Source: Thiomicrorhabdus sp965602805 (GTDB lineage Bacteria; Pseudomonadota; Gammaproteobacteria; Thiomicrospirales; Thiomicrospiraceae). Taken from it: a stretch of DNA of 64,000 nt. The notes beneath the pieces are model-generated. The model ran no database searches, had not been told where the DNA came from, and worked only from the letters and a program-made list of their open reading frames with translations. Below are positions 53,835 to 62,658 of this stretch, in pieces (position 1 is the stretch's first letter; each line of letters starts with the position of its first letter). The position numbers and the translations under genes were made by a program. The stretch is from NCBI GenBank assembly GCA_965602805.1, contig CBFCZK010000006.1:1-64000 (forward strand), written 5' to 3'.

Positions 53835-54824
53835 ATGACGACTACATTACTCCTACCTAGCATTGTTTTATTAATTGGTTTAGTTCTTCTAGTCTGGAGC
53901 TCTGACATTTTTATTGATGGCGCCGCCAGTGTCTCGGTTCACCTGGCCATATCGCCTTTAATAATAGGTGTCGTTGTCCTTGGTTTTGGTACTTCAATGC
54001 CAGAAATTCTGGTTGCTACCTTAGCCGCACTGGATAATAGCCCAGGCTTGGCCGTTGGTAATGCCGTCGGCTCCAATATTGCCAATATCGCGATGGTCTT
54101 AGGGGTTGCCGCGATTATTAGCCCAATCGTTGTTAAGTCTTCAATCCTAAAACGTGAACTGCCGATTCTACTGGCCATCTCTTTTGGGGCTTATGCACTG
54201 GTTCTAGACGGTGAGTTAGGTGTTCTGGACGGCATCATATTAGCGGTTACGTTAATCCTCACCATGACCTGGATGATTAAGGCCAATAAAAATATTGACC
54301 CATCGGACCCTTTAGCAGACGAAACCATTCAAGAAATCGATACCATGCCTGAATTGAGCATAAAAAAGAGTGTTGTCTTTGTCATCGGCGGTTTATTGAT
54401 TTTGATGGCCAGCGCCAAGATGATGGTTTGGGGTGCGGTTGAAATCGCCCACGCTTTCGAAATTCCTGAAGTCGTTATCGGCTTGACTATTATTGCCATC
54501 GGTACCAGTTTACCTGAATTAGCCGCCGCCGTTTCCGCCGCGCGTAAAAATGAAGCTGATTTGATGATTGGTAACATTATCGGTTCAAACATGTTCAATA
54601 TCTTAGCGGTCTTAGCAGTACCAGCCCTGCTCGCGCCTTCTGTTTTAGACAAAGACATACTCATGATTGATATGCCTGTCATGCTTGGCTTTACGTTATT
54701 AATGCTGCTGTTTGCTTTACCTAGAAAAGGTGAAGCGGTGATTAACAAACCAAAAGGCCTTTTACTTACCTTTGGTTTTGTGGCATATTTAGTGGTTTTA
54801 TACATGCGCTCAACCAGCGCATAG
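53835..54824 (+). CDS. Calcium/sodium exchanger, CaCA family (YrbG-like)
   Basis: The 329-residue membrane protein has two inverted repeats of five helices with the exchanger signatures GFGTSMPEILVATLAALDNSPGLAVGNAVGSNIANI and AIGTSLPELAAAVSAARKNEADLMIGNIIGSNMFNI. It probably exchanges Ca for Na or H, although E. coli YrbG itself is uncharacterised. A TTG at 53820 would add five residues. It diverges from the mla cluster and precedes kdsC, as in E. coli, but without kdsD between. Confidence 0.92.
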   Translation: MTTTLLLPSIVLLIGLVLLVWSSDIFIDGAASVSVHLAISPLIIGVVVLGFGTSMPEILVATLAALDNSPGLAVGNAVGSNIANIAMVLGVAAIISPIVVKSSILKRELPILLAISFGAYALVLDGELGVLDGIILAVTLILTMTWMIKANKNIDPSDPLADETIQEIDTMPELSIKKSVVFVIGGLLILMASAKMMVWGAVEIAHAFEIPEVVIGLTIIAIGTSLPELAAAVSAARKNEADLMIGNIIGSNMFNILAVLAVPALLAPSVLDKDILMIDMPVMLGFTLLMLLFALPRKGEAVINKPKGLLLTFGFVAYLVVLYMRSTSA

Positions 54825-54913
54825 TATTATGTAAACCACAATATAGACCAGCAAGTAGATCAAAAACATAAACCATCGTAAGTAAAGCCAACGACCTCTC
54901 AAAAGGAGTGGAC

Positions 54914-55456
54914 ATGAACATCCCTGAACACATTGCGAATAAAGCTAAAAAAATCAAACTGCTGATTTTAGATGTCGATGGTGTCATGACCAATAACATG
55001 TTGATTTACAGTGATGACGGCATCGAAAGCAAAGCCTTCAACACACGCGATGGCCACGGCATGGTACTGCTGCAAAAGAGCGGCATTGAGATTGGCATTA
55101 TTACCGGTCGAAAATCTCAACTGGTCCGCAATCGTATGAAAGACCTTAAAGTTAAGCATGTCTACCAAGGCGTGCCTGATAAGCTACCGACCTTTTTGCA
55201 GCTGGTGGACAATCTTGAACTATCTTTTGACGAAATCGCCTATATTGGTGATGATATTCTTGATCTGCCGATCTTAATGCGCATCGGCCTAGCAGTAACC
55301 CCCGCTAACGGTGACGATGAGGTTAAATCCCGAGTAGATTACACCTCACCTTACAAAGGCGGCGAAGGCTGTGTTCGAGAAGTGTGCGAAATTATTATGC
55401 GCTCACAAGATAGATGGCAGCAACACATGGACTTCTTTTTAAGAGACCTAAGTTAG
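54914..55456 (+). CDS. kdsC: 3-deoxy-D-manno-octulosonate-8-phosphate phosphatase
   Basis: KdsC makes KDO for the LPS inner core. The 180-residue C0-type HAD phosphatase has the nucleophile motif LLILDVDGVMTNN, IITGRKSQLV and YIGDDILDLPIL. AAGGAG lies five bases before the chosen ATG. It is followed by lptC, lptA and lptB. Confidence 0.95.
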   Translation: MNIPEHIANKAKKIKLLILDVDGVMTNNMLIYSDDGIESKAFNTRDGHGMVLLQKSGIEIGIITGRKSQLVRNRMKDLKVKHVYQGVPDKLPTFLQLVDNLELSFDEIAYIGDDILDLPILMRIGLAVTPANGDDEVKSRVDYTSPYKGGEGCVREVCEIIMRSQDRWQQHMDFFLRDLS

Positions 55457-55520
55457 CCGCCATTAGGTTAAACCTGACACCCTCAAATAGAACAGACCAG
55501 GACACACATCAGGAATCACT

Positions 55521-56117
55521 ATGCGATTATCCAGTGTACGAATCATCCTTTTCAGTTTAATCCTGGCAGTCCTCGCCTTATGGATTACCACGCAACAAGA
55601 CACCCAACAACAGAACCCACAAAACACTCAAGTCACTGCCGAAAGCTTCAGCTGGCAAGCAACTGAAAGTACCACCTGGAAAATTAATCGTAACGATCCG
55701 AATCAGCAAACGACCTTGCAGACAGAAAGCTTTCGTTATCATGAAACCTCAAAACAGAGTGACTTTACCCACCCCGTCATCACGCGCTCTCAACCGGACA
55801 GTGTCGTCATCATCAAAAGCCAACAAGGCCAAAGCCTTAACGATGAAATAATTACGCTGTCTGGCAACGTGATTATTAAGCAGATCAGCACAAAGATTTC
55901 GACAACTGATACACAGCAACCTAACAAAACCCAAAATAGCATACTGAGCACCGAACACATCACTTATAATGCAAACAGTGGTGAGCTTCACACGGACGCC
56001 AAGGTCACGCTAACTCAGCCCAATGGTTCCACCACCGCAACTGGATTAAAAGCGAATCTTGAGACAGGGCAATACCAGCTACTCAATGACGTTCAGGGAA
56101 TTTATTACCTTAATTAA
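55521..56117 (+). CDS. lptC: LPS export protein LptC
   Basis: LptC is the bitopic inner-membrane protein that passes LPS from LptBFG to LptA. The 198-residue chain has an N-terminal helix (about 6-23) and a beta-jellyroll domain, with repeats matching FRYHETSKQSDFTHPVI and LSTEHITYNANSGELHTDAKVTL. Identity is low, as usual for LptC, but context is decisive. Confidence 0.9.
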   Translation: MRLSSVRIILFSLILAVLALWITTQQDTQQQNPQNTQVTAESFSWQATESTTWKINRNDPNQQTTLQTESFRYHETSKQSDFTHPVITRSQPDSVVIIKSQQGQSLNDEIITLSGNVIIKQISTKISTTDTQQPNKTQNSILSTEHITYNANSGELHTDAKVTLTQPNGSTTATGLKANLETGQYQLLNDVQGIYYLN

Positions 56118-56192
56118 CCACCTCTTAACCAACCACTTAATGAGACGCAATCTCAAGAGAACTAACCCGTCTCTCACTAAGGTCACGTGAAT

Positions 56193-56807
56193 ATGCAACA
56201 AACCAACATTTCTTTAAAAAGCATTCTATTTGTCTGTTTACTGGGCGCCAGCAGCATGAACTTGGCTTTAGCCGCCACACCGAACACGCCGGATGAAGAA
56301 CAACCCGTCAATATATCTGCCAACAGCCTGAATGCACAAGAAAAGAGCGGTATTAGTATTTACAAAGGCAATGTCATCGTGACTCAAGGTAGCTTAACCT
56401 TAAAGGGTGATGTCATCACCGTTAAGCATCCAAACAGTCAGCTACAAACCGTGAAATCGACTGGAAAACCCGCCAGTTTCAAGCGCTTCAGCCAAACTGA
56501 CCAGGCCTGGTTAAAAGGTCAAGCCAACACGATTGAATATAATGCGATTAACAAAACCGTTCTATTAGTAGGCAACGCCCAAGTAGAGCAGCCTGGACAG
56601 CACCTTATTAAAGGCCCAAAGCTCTTTTACGATATGACCAATCAGACACTAAAAGCACAGGGCACTGAGCAAGAAAAAGGACGCGTTTCCGTCACCTTTA
56701 ATCCGGCGACAACCGCTAAGCCAGCACCGCAACCAAACCTAGAACCAAACTCAACGACCAACCCAGCTGCGGACAAAAAATCCACACCGCTTCCGGCTGA
56801 ACAATAA
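56193..56807 (+). CDS. lptA: LPS periplasmic bridge protein LptA
   Basis: LptA oligomerises into the beta-jellyroll bridge that carries LPS across the periplasm. The protein has a signal peptide (ILFVCLLGASSMNLALAAT) and an OstA domain (PVNISANSLNAQEKSGISIYKGNVIVTQGSLTLKGDVITVK). The tail is rich in Pro and Thr. A GTG at 56187 is an alternative start. It contains one exact palindrome copy. Confidence 0.93.
   Translation: MQQTNISLKSILFVCLLGASSMNLALAATPNTPDEEQPVNISANSLNAQEKSGISIYKGNVIVTQGSLTLKGDVITVKHPNSQLQTVKSTGKPASFKRFSQTDQAWLKGQANTIEYNAINKTVLLVGNAQVEQPGQHLIKGPKLFYDMTNQTLKAQGTEQEKGRVSVTFNPATTAKPAPQPNLEPNSTTNPAADKKSTPLPAEQ
56500..56511. repeat. ACCAGGCCTGGT palindrome (exact, coding)
   Basis: Exact copy inside lptA, read GAC-CAG-GCC-TGG-TTA (D-Q-A-W-L), the same peptide as the copy in valS. 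Confidence 0.9.
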
Positions 56808-56816
56808 GGAGCGTTA

Positions 56817-57539
56817 ATGTCACATTTTTATGCGCGCGGTTTAGCAAAGAGCTACAAAAAAAGACAAGTCGTTACCTCTGTCGACATTGATGTGTACAGC
56901 GGTCAAGTCGTTGGTTTATTAGGTCCCAATGGTGCCGGTAAAACCACGACTTTTTATATGATGACCGGCCTGGTCGACAATGATAAAGGTCAGCTTTTTC
57001 TGGATGACCAAGAGATTAGTCGACTGCCCATTCATAAACGCGCCAAGCTGGGCATCGGTTACCTACCGCAAGAAGCCTCTGTATTTCGTAAACTCAATGT
57101 GACGGAAAACATTATGGCCATTTTAGAGATGCGCCCAGAACTCTCAAAAGATCAACGTAATGTTATTTTTGAGAACTTGGTCGACGACCTGCAAATTGGA
57201 CACATTTTAGAACAACCAGGCCAGGCACTCTCTGGTGGTGAAAGACGCCGCGTTGAAATCGCCCGAGCATTGGCGATGGAACCGCGCTTCATTTTGCTAG
57301 ATGAACCTTTTGCAGGCGTTGACCCTATTTCCGTTAAAGACATTCAGAGCATTATCCTTCACCTCAAAGACAAAGGCATCGGCGTCTTGATCACCGACCA
57401 CAATGTCCGTGAAATATTAGGCGTTTGTGACCATGCCTACATACTACATGCCGGAACTATTTTAGCCGCTGGCACACCGAGTGAAATCTTGGCGAATGCT
57501 GAGGTAAAACGCGTTTATCTTGGGGATGATTTTAAGTAA
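56817..57539 (+). CDS. lptB: LPS export ABC ATPase LptB
   Basis: LptB drives LPS extraction with LptF and LptG. The 240 residues have Walker A GPNGAGKTTTFYMMTGL, signature ALSGGERRRVEIARALAMEP, Walker B ILLDEPFAGVDP and ITDHNVRE. The start is nine bases past lptA with GGAG. It contains a CCAGGCCAGG variant of the palindrome. Confidence 0.97.
   Translation: MSHFYARGLAKSYKKRQVVTSVDIDVYSGQVVGLLGPNGAGKTTTFYMMTGLVDNDKGQLFLDDQEISRLPIHKRAKLGIGYLPQEASVFRKLNVTENIMAILEMRPELSKDQRNVIFENLVDDLQIGHILEQPGQALSGGERRRVEIARALAMEPRFILLDEPFAGVDPISVKDIQSIILHLKDKGIGVLITDHNVREILGVCDHAYILHAGTILAAGTPSEILANAEVKRVYLGDDFK
57226..57235. repeat. CCAGGCCAGG variant (coding)
   Basis: One core mismatch, in lptB just before the ABC signature, encoding Q-P-G-Q-A. 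Confidence 0.5.
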
Positions 57540-57852
57540 TAAACAGTCTAAAAATCCGCAACAAAAGTTATTCATTTTGATTACTTAAGTTCTGTAAAAT
57601 CCATTCATTGTTTTAATTTCAACACCTTAAAACCATAAAACATTGTTAGACATTTCAACCGTTGTGCACGTACTCTTCATTAGCATTTTTTGACTAAAAA
57701 TCAAGACTGCCATTTTATGATTAGGGTGGTATACTAAAAATTCAAATGGATTTTAAGACGAGAATCATTGAGCGAATAAGCCTTAATACTCATCTACAAC
57801 AAACCATTCGCATCGCATAACAAAACCAAAAAAACCAATAAGGAGCGATACT
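57540..57852. other. 313-base gap between lptB and hpf
   Basis: In most gammaproteobacteria rpoN occupies this place. No open frame of that kind is present. TATACT at 57731-57736 could be a -10 box for hpf, without a clear -35. I see no terminator for lptB. Confidence 0.55.
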
Positions 57853-58188
57853 ATGCAAATTAATATTACTGGCCACCATATCGATGTAACAGAAGCACTT
57901 CGTACTTACGTATCAGAGAAAATGACAAAACTAGAACGTCACTTTGACCACGTTACTAATGTTCACGTCATTTTAACGGTTGAAAAACAAGTTCAAAAAG
58001 CTGAAGCAACCGTACACGTTTCAGGTGCAGATTTATTCGCACACAATGAAACGGCAGATATGTATGCATCTATAGATGGCCTGGTAGACAAATTAGATCG
58101 CCAAATCATCAAGCATAAAGAAAAAGTTAGTGACCACAATAAAAAATCTGGTGGCGTTAAAAACATGGCTGTTGAAGAAGAAGCATAA
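57853..58188 (+). CDS. hpf: Ribosome hibernation promoting factor (short form)
   Basis: HPF binds the decoding site and helps form inactive 100S ribosomes in slow growth. The 111 residues show the YfiA/HPF fold (MQINITGHHIDVTEALRTYVSEKMTKLERHFDHVTNVHVIL; ADMYASIDGLVDKLDRQIIKHKEK). It has no long C-terminal dimerisation domain. AAGGAG precedes the ATG. Confidence 0.95.
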   Translation: MQINITGHHIDVTEALRTYVSEKMTKLERHFDHVTNVHVILTVEKQVQKAEATVHVSGADLFAHNETADMYASIDGLVDKLDRQIIKHKEKVSDHNKKSGGVKNMAVEEEA

Positions 58189-58232
58189 CAACCATTACCC
58201 CCAAATGACTTAGCGTCTAGTTAAGTCATTCA

Positions 58233-58286
58233 CGCCTTATCTACTTTAGACTACAGAGCAAAATCTAGTTTAAAGTGCATAAGGCG
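58233..58286. repeat. Long imperfect hairpin after hpf
   Basis: CGCCTTATCTACTTTA (58233-58248) pairs with TAAAGTGCATAAGGCG (58271-58286) at 14 of 16 positions. The inner arms GACTA/TAGTT extend the stem to about 20 pairs around a 12-base loop. Four T follow. A second smaller stem (AATGACTTA/TTAAGTCATT) lies just before it at about 58204-58230. Together they probably end hpf transcription. Confidence 0.65.
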
Positions 58287-58474
58287 TTTTAGTATCCATA
58301 CTTCAGCAACAGACTCACTGACATCACTCCAAAATATCACCTAATTCAAAGCAAACACCCTACTCATTTATCATCTAATGCTTTTCTCCTGATACAATAC
58401 CTAGAAACCCCTATAGCGACCTAATATCTAACCCTCGTATTTTAAGTAATTCTTCGCTGAGTAAAGGCACCATC

Positions 58475-59833
58475 ATGGCAAAAACAGAGACTGAAATTGA
58501 TAAAGCCAAACTCACCGGACAGCTACTTGAAGCGGTCGAAGGACAGCACTCCAAGCAAATTTTAGCACTGCTTTCCTTACTTGTTGCCGAAGAAATTGCC
58601 GAACTTTTAGAATCTACGCCGCCAAAAGAACGTGAGATTATTTGGCAAAGTCTCAATTCTGAACAACAAGGTGAAATACTCCCCCATACCAACGATGAAG
58701 TAAGGGCTCGCTTACTTGAAACGCTGCAATCTCATGAAATTGCGACCATTGCAGAAGACCTTGAAACCGACGACATCGCCGATATCATGCAATCCCTGGA
58801 TTCTTCGGGTCAAAAGGCCTTGCTTGACTCATTGGACCACAGTGATAGAACGGCCGTTGAAACAGCTTTAGCCTATCCAGAAGATACTGCGGGTGGATTA
58901 ATGAGTACGGATTTCGTCTCCATCCGTGCAGATATTACACTAGACGTTGTACTGCGTTATCTCAGAAAGCTAGGTCAACTGCCGGATTCTACCGCTGAAC
59001 TTTTTGTGAGAGATCGTAACGATCATTATGTCGGTACACTAAAACTGACCAGTTTATTAGTACACGATGAAGATCTACTTGTTCAAGACGTAATCGACGC
59101 CGACACTCCGGCCATGCGCGCACATTTACCTGCTAAATATGTTGCCCATTCCTTTGAAAAAAATGATTTGATCTCTGCGGCGGTCGTCGATGAGAATAAT
59201 AAAATATTAGGCCGAATTACCATTGATGACGTGGTCGATATTATTCGTGAAGAAGCCGAACACGCCCAAATGGCCAGCGCCGGTCTCGATGAAGATGACG
59301 ATATATTCGCACCAGCAGGTCGCTCCGCAAAACGTCGTACGTTTTGGCTCGGCATCAACTTACTCACAGCCGTTTTTGCATCGTTAGTCATTGGTTTATT
59401 TGACGCATCTATCGAAAAACTCGTCGCCCTTGCCATACTTATGCCAATCATCGCCAGTATGGGTGGCATTGCAGGCACACAAACTTCTACGATTGTAATC
59501 CGTGCCCTAGCCACTGGAAAACTCGCTAAAAGTAACAGTCGTTCGCTGCTGATCAAAGAAACAACCGTCGGTTTATTAAACGGTTTAATCTGGGCGGTAC
59601 TGACCGCCATAGGGGTTCAGCTTTGGTTCGAAGATTGGGCTCTCAGTGCTATATTTGCCACCGCAATGATGATTAACCTATTTGCAGCGGCCTTTGCGGG
59701 AGCCATGATTCCATTAATCTTACAACGTATGAAAATTGATCCAGCCCTGGCTTCAGGACTTATGCTCACGACCGTCACTGACTCACTAGGTTTTTTTGTC
59801 TTCTTAGGTTTAGCAACGATTGTTTTATTGTAG
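58475..59833 (+). CDS. mgtE: Magnesium channel MgtE
   Basis: MgtE is a homodimeric Mg-gated Mg channel. The 452 residues have the acidic N domain (about 1-140, with EIATIAEDLETDDIADIMQSLD), two CBS domains (about 141-260), the plug helix and five C-terminal helices (about 290-452). Conserved TAGGLMSTDFVSI and the pore segment ANTQ-like GIAGTQTSTIVIRALATG are seen. It contains a one-mismatch palindrome copy. Confidence 0.95.
   Translation: MAKTETEIDKAKLTGQLLEAVEGQHSKQILALLSLLVAEEIAELLESTPPKEREIIWQSLNSEQQGEILPHTNDEVRARLLETLQSHEIATIAEDLETDDIADIMQSLDSSGQKALLDSLDHSDRTAVETALAYPEDTAGGLMSTDFVSIRADITLDVVLRYLRKLGQLPDSTAELFVRDRNDHYVGTLKLTSLLVHDEDLLVQDVIDADTPAMRAHLPAKYVAHSFEKNDLISAAVVDENNKILGRITIDDVVDIIREEAEHAQMASAGLDEDDDIFAPAGRSAKRRTFWLGINLLTAVFASLVIGLFDASIEKLVALAILMPIIASMGGIAGTQTSTIVIRALATGKLAKSNSRSLLIKETTVGLLNGLIWAVLTAIGVQLWFEDWALSAIFATAMMINLFAAAFAGAMIPLILQRMKIDPALASGLMLTTVTDSLGFFVFLGLATIVLL
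59740..59751. repeat. CCAGCCCTGG variant (coding)
   Basis: One central mismatch (G to C), inside mgtE; the same variant as the copy at 153-164. Confidence 0.45.
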
Positions 59834-60189
59834 TTTCTTTTCGGTAGAGCCTGTAAAATTCAAAACTGACTCCTGATATTTTTTTTTAAGTCACTCCTCT
59901 ATAAGGTCAGTTACAAGAGCAGCAATGCCCACAGCCTTTTGCTAATCATGCTTCTCGCCCTATCCGCCACATTTACTTAATCCTTATCAATAAATACTTT
60001 AAATAAAATGAAGATGCCCGGCTTAACCTTGTATTACTGTGCAACAGTCACTATTATTTAGTCATCAAATAATGAACGGCCATGCAATACAGGTCATTTA
60101 ACAAACATCAAACGAACCATTTGAACGCATGATATTGCACTCTGATTACAGCTTTCAATGATTGTCATTATTAAAATTTGGAGATTAAC
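59834..60189. other. 356-base gap between mgtE and the OmpA-like gene
   Basis: No gene, terminator or strong promoter is recognised. The sequence is A/T-rich. GGAG at 60179-60182 is the ribosome site of the lipoprotein gene. Confidence 0.5.
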
Positions 60190-60834
60190 ATGAAAATCAT
60201 CAATAAAAAATTATTAGGCAGTGTAGCAATTGCTACAACACTTACGCTTGCCGCAGGTTGTACAACGACACCTGAAACTAGAGAAACGGATAAAAACGTT
60301 GTCACTGCACTCGGTGCGATTGGTGGAATGCTTGTTGCCAATGCTTTGGGCGTTGATAACAATGTTGGTAAAGTCGCCGTGGGTGCTTTAGCCGGCTACA
60401 CCGCACGCCAGGTGTTTGATGAGGTCAATACAGAGACTGCTCAAGACCCTAATACAGATGTCGAAGCCATTACAATCGGTGGGCAAGAGTATGTTCAAGT
60501 CAGCGTTAAGAATGTAAATTTCCGCCCAGGCTCAGCCAATCTAGAACCTTATGAATTGACGCGCTTAGAGCCTGTACTGAATGCCCTTAGAAAGCATCCA
60601 AATACACGCGTACATATTGAAGGACATACCGATTCTGATGGTACACAAACCTACAATCTACAACTGTCTGAAAACCGTGCCAAAGGCGTGGCCTTTCATT
60701 TAATGGACAATGGCATCACACGTGACCGTATCCAGACTTATGGTTATGGTGAAGACCGTCCGATTGCCAGTAATGCAACGTTAGAAGGTAAACGTGAAAA
60801 CCGCAGAGTGACCTTCTTAATCAGTGAAATTTAA
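60190..60834 (+). CDS. OmpA-family outer-membrane lipoprotein
   Basis: The start at 60190 has GGAG six bases upstream and gives 214 residues. The signal peptide ends with the lipobox LAAGC (lipidated Cys about 23). A glycine-rich hydrophobic stretch (ALGAIGGMLVANALGVDNNVGKVAVGALAGYTA) resembles glycine-zipper anchors. The C-terminal OmpA domain (about 105-214) binds peptidoglycan: VHIEGHTDSDGTQTYNLQLSENRAKGVAFHL and GYGEDRPIASNATLEGKRENRRV. It likely tethers the outer membrane to the wall. Confidence 0.92.
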   Translation: MKIINKKLLGSVAIATTLTLAAGCTTTPETRETDKNVVTALGAIGGMLVANALGVDNNVGKVAVGALAGYTARQVFDEVNTETAQDPNTDVEAITIGGQEYVQVSVKNVNFRPGSANLEPYELTRLEPVLNALRKHPNTRVHIEGHTDSDGTQTYNLQLSENRAKGVAFHLMDNGITRDRIQTYGYGEDRPIASNATLEGKRENRRVTFLISEI

Positions 60835-60858
60835 GCAGTCAACTTGATTTTGAAAGTT

Positions 60859-60870
60859 ACCAGGCCTGGT
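60859..60870. repeat. ACCAGGCCTGGT palindrome (exact)
   Basis: Exact copy between the 3' ends of the OmpA-like gene and prfC, 20 bases before their shared terminator. Confidence 0.9.
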
Positions 60871-60889
60871 TAAAACCAGTTCAACTCTG

Positions 60890-60932
60890 CAGACACAAAA
60901 AAGCCACTCAATGAGTGGCTTTTTTGTGTCTG
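60890..60932. terminator. Bidirectional terminator, OmpA-like gene / prfC
   Basis: CAGACACAAAAAAGCCACTCA pairs with TGAGTGGCTTTTTTGTGTCTG over 21 bases; strong in both directions. Confidence 0.94.
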
Positions 60933-60956
60933 AAGCTAAATCATAACCAGTAGAGA

Positions 60957-62531
60957 TTAATGCTCTCTGGTCGCTACAAATTGTAGATTCGGCCAACGCT
61001 CTTCAATCAAAGATAGATTAACTCGAGTCGGTGCAATATAGACCAATAAATTCGCTGCATCATAAGCAACGTTGTCACGGACTTTCGCTGTAAATTTCTC
61101 AACTTCAGCCTTATCACCGATCACCCAACGTGCGGTATTAACGTTAACCTGTTCAAACAAACAGGTCACCTTATACTCATCCATCAGACGCTGTGCAACC
61201 ACCTCAAACTGTAGAATACCCACTGCACCTAGAATCAAGTCATTGTTATTGACCGGACGGAACAACTGGGTTGCACCCTCTTCTGACAACTGAGTTAATC
61301 CTTTTTGAAGGGCTTTCATCTTCATTGGATCTTTCAGACGCGCTCTGCGGAAAAGTTCCGGTGCAAAGTTAGGAATACCCGTAAACTTCAGGTCTTCCCC
61401 TTGGGTAAAGGTATCGCCAATTTTAATCGTGCCATGGTTATGCAAACCGATAATATCACCTGGATAGGCTTCTTCAGCCGCCTCACGTTTATTCGCCAGG
61501 AACGTGATTGCCTTAGCAATCTTAACGTCCTTACCAATACGCACATGCTTAAACTTCATGCCCTTCTCATACTTACCGGAGACAATGCGCATAAACGCCA
61601 CGCGATCTCGGTGAGCAGGGTCCATATTCGCTTGGATTTTAAAGATAAACCCAGTGACTTTAGTTTCATCCGCTTTAACGAAACGCGTTTCTGTGTCACG
61701 CCCCATTGGAGGTGGCGCATAGTCTGCGAAGCCATCAAGTAGCTCTTGTAAACCAAAGTTATTGACCGCAGAACCGAAGAAAACAGGTGTCAAAGTTCCA
61801 GCTAAAAATGCTTCTAAATCAAACTCATGACTCGCTCCACGAACCAATTCAACTTCTTCACGTAACTCTTCCGCCTGGTCACCCAGCAATTCATCTAGGC
61901 GAGGATTATTGATACCTTCAATCAATTCACCTTCACCTGCGCGCAAATTATCAGAGACCCCAAATAGGCGAATCGTATCGTTATAAAGGTGGTAAATTCC
62001 TTTAAAACGCTTGCCCATACCAATCGGCCAAGTCATCGGCGCACAATTGATTTTTAAGACGTCTTCAACCTCATCGAGCAGGTCAATCGGCTCCTTGCCT
62101 TCTCTATCCAGCTTATTGATAAAGGTCAGAATCGGCGTAGTACGCAGACGACAGACTTCCATTAATTTAACGGTTCTGTCCTCGACCCCTTTGGCGACAT
62201 CGATAACCATCAATGCAGAATCCACTGCGGTTAAAGTACGATAGGTATCTTCCGAGAAATCCTCGTGTCCCGGAGTATCCAAAAGATTAATCATGACATC
62301 TTTATACGGAAACTGCATAACAGAAGAGGCAATCGAAATACCACGCTCTTGCTCCATTTTCATCCAATCGGACGTTGCACCACGGTCTGTCTTACGACTT
62401 TTAACCGCTCCGGCCATCTGAATCGCACCACCATATAACAACAACTTCTCGGTGACGGTGGTTTTACCGGCATCGGGATGGGAGATAATCGCAAAGGTTC
62501 TACGTTTGCTGGTTTCTAATATTAGGGACAT
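60957..62531 (-). CDS. prfC: Peptide chain release factor 3
   Basis: RF3 is a GTPase that removes RF1/RF2 from the ribosome after termination. The start MSLILETSKRRTF gives 524 residues; the frame continues 14 codons upstream without support. G1 is ISHPDAGKTTVTEKLL, G3 LLDTPGHEDFSEDTYRTL and G4 FINKLDREGKEP. The RF3-type C-terminal domains follow. Confidence 0.97.
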   Translation of the reverse strand: MSLILETSKRRTFAIISHPDAGKTTVTEKLLLYGGAIQMAGAVKSRKTDRGATSDWMKMEQERGISIASSVMQFPYKDVMINLLDTPGHEDFSEDTYRTLTAVDSALMVIDVAKGVEDRTVKLMEVCRLRTTPILTFINKLDREGKEPIDLLDEVEDVLKINCAPMTWPIGMGKRFKGIYHLYNDTIRLFGVSDNLRAGEGELIEGINNPRLDELLGDQAEELREEVELVRGASHEFDLEAFLAGTLTPVFFGSAVNNFGLQELLDGFADYAPPPMGRDTETRFVKADETKVTGFIFKIQANMDPAHRDRVAFMRIVSGKYEKGMKFKHVRIGKDVKIAKAITFLANKREAAEEAYPGDIIGLHNHGTIKIGDTFTQGEDLKFTGIPNFAPELFRRARLKDPMKMKALQKGLTQLSEEGATQLFRPVNNNDLILGAVGILQFEVVAQRLMDEYKVTCLFEQVNVNTARWVIGDKAEVEKFTAKVRDNVAYDAANLLVYIAPTRVNLSLIEERWPNLQFVATREH

Positions 62532-62598
62532 TATTTTCTTCTTATTTGGAATAATCGATGACGAGTGAATCAACTCTCATCGACAATCTTTTAAAACT

Positions 62599-62629
62599 AA
62601 AAAAGCCAGATAGTCTTCTATCTGGCTTC
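62599..62629 (-). terminator. Terminator of secF
   Basis: On the minus strand AGCCAGATAG-AAGA-CTATCTGGCT followed by TTTTT, between secF and prfC. Confidence 0.9.
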
Positions 62630-62658
62630 AAAGGATGGTCGATGTGCTAAAGCATACG

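Noticed and set aside
54329..54805. Open frames antisense to the Ca/Na exchanger
   Set aside because: Shadow of a conserved membrane protein; composition follows the complementary codons.
59083..59610. Open frame of 175 codons antisense to mgtE
   Set aside because: Overlaps the conserved CBS and membrane domains of MgtE and lacks a start signal.
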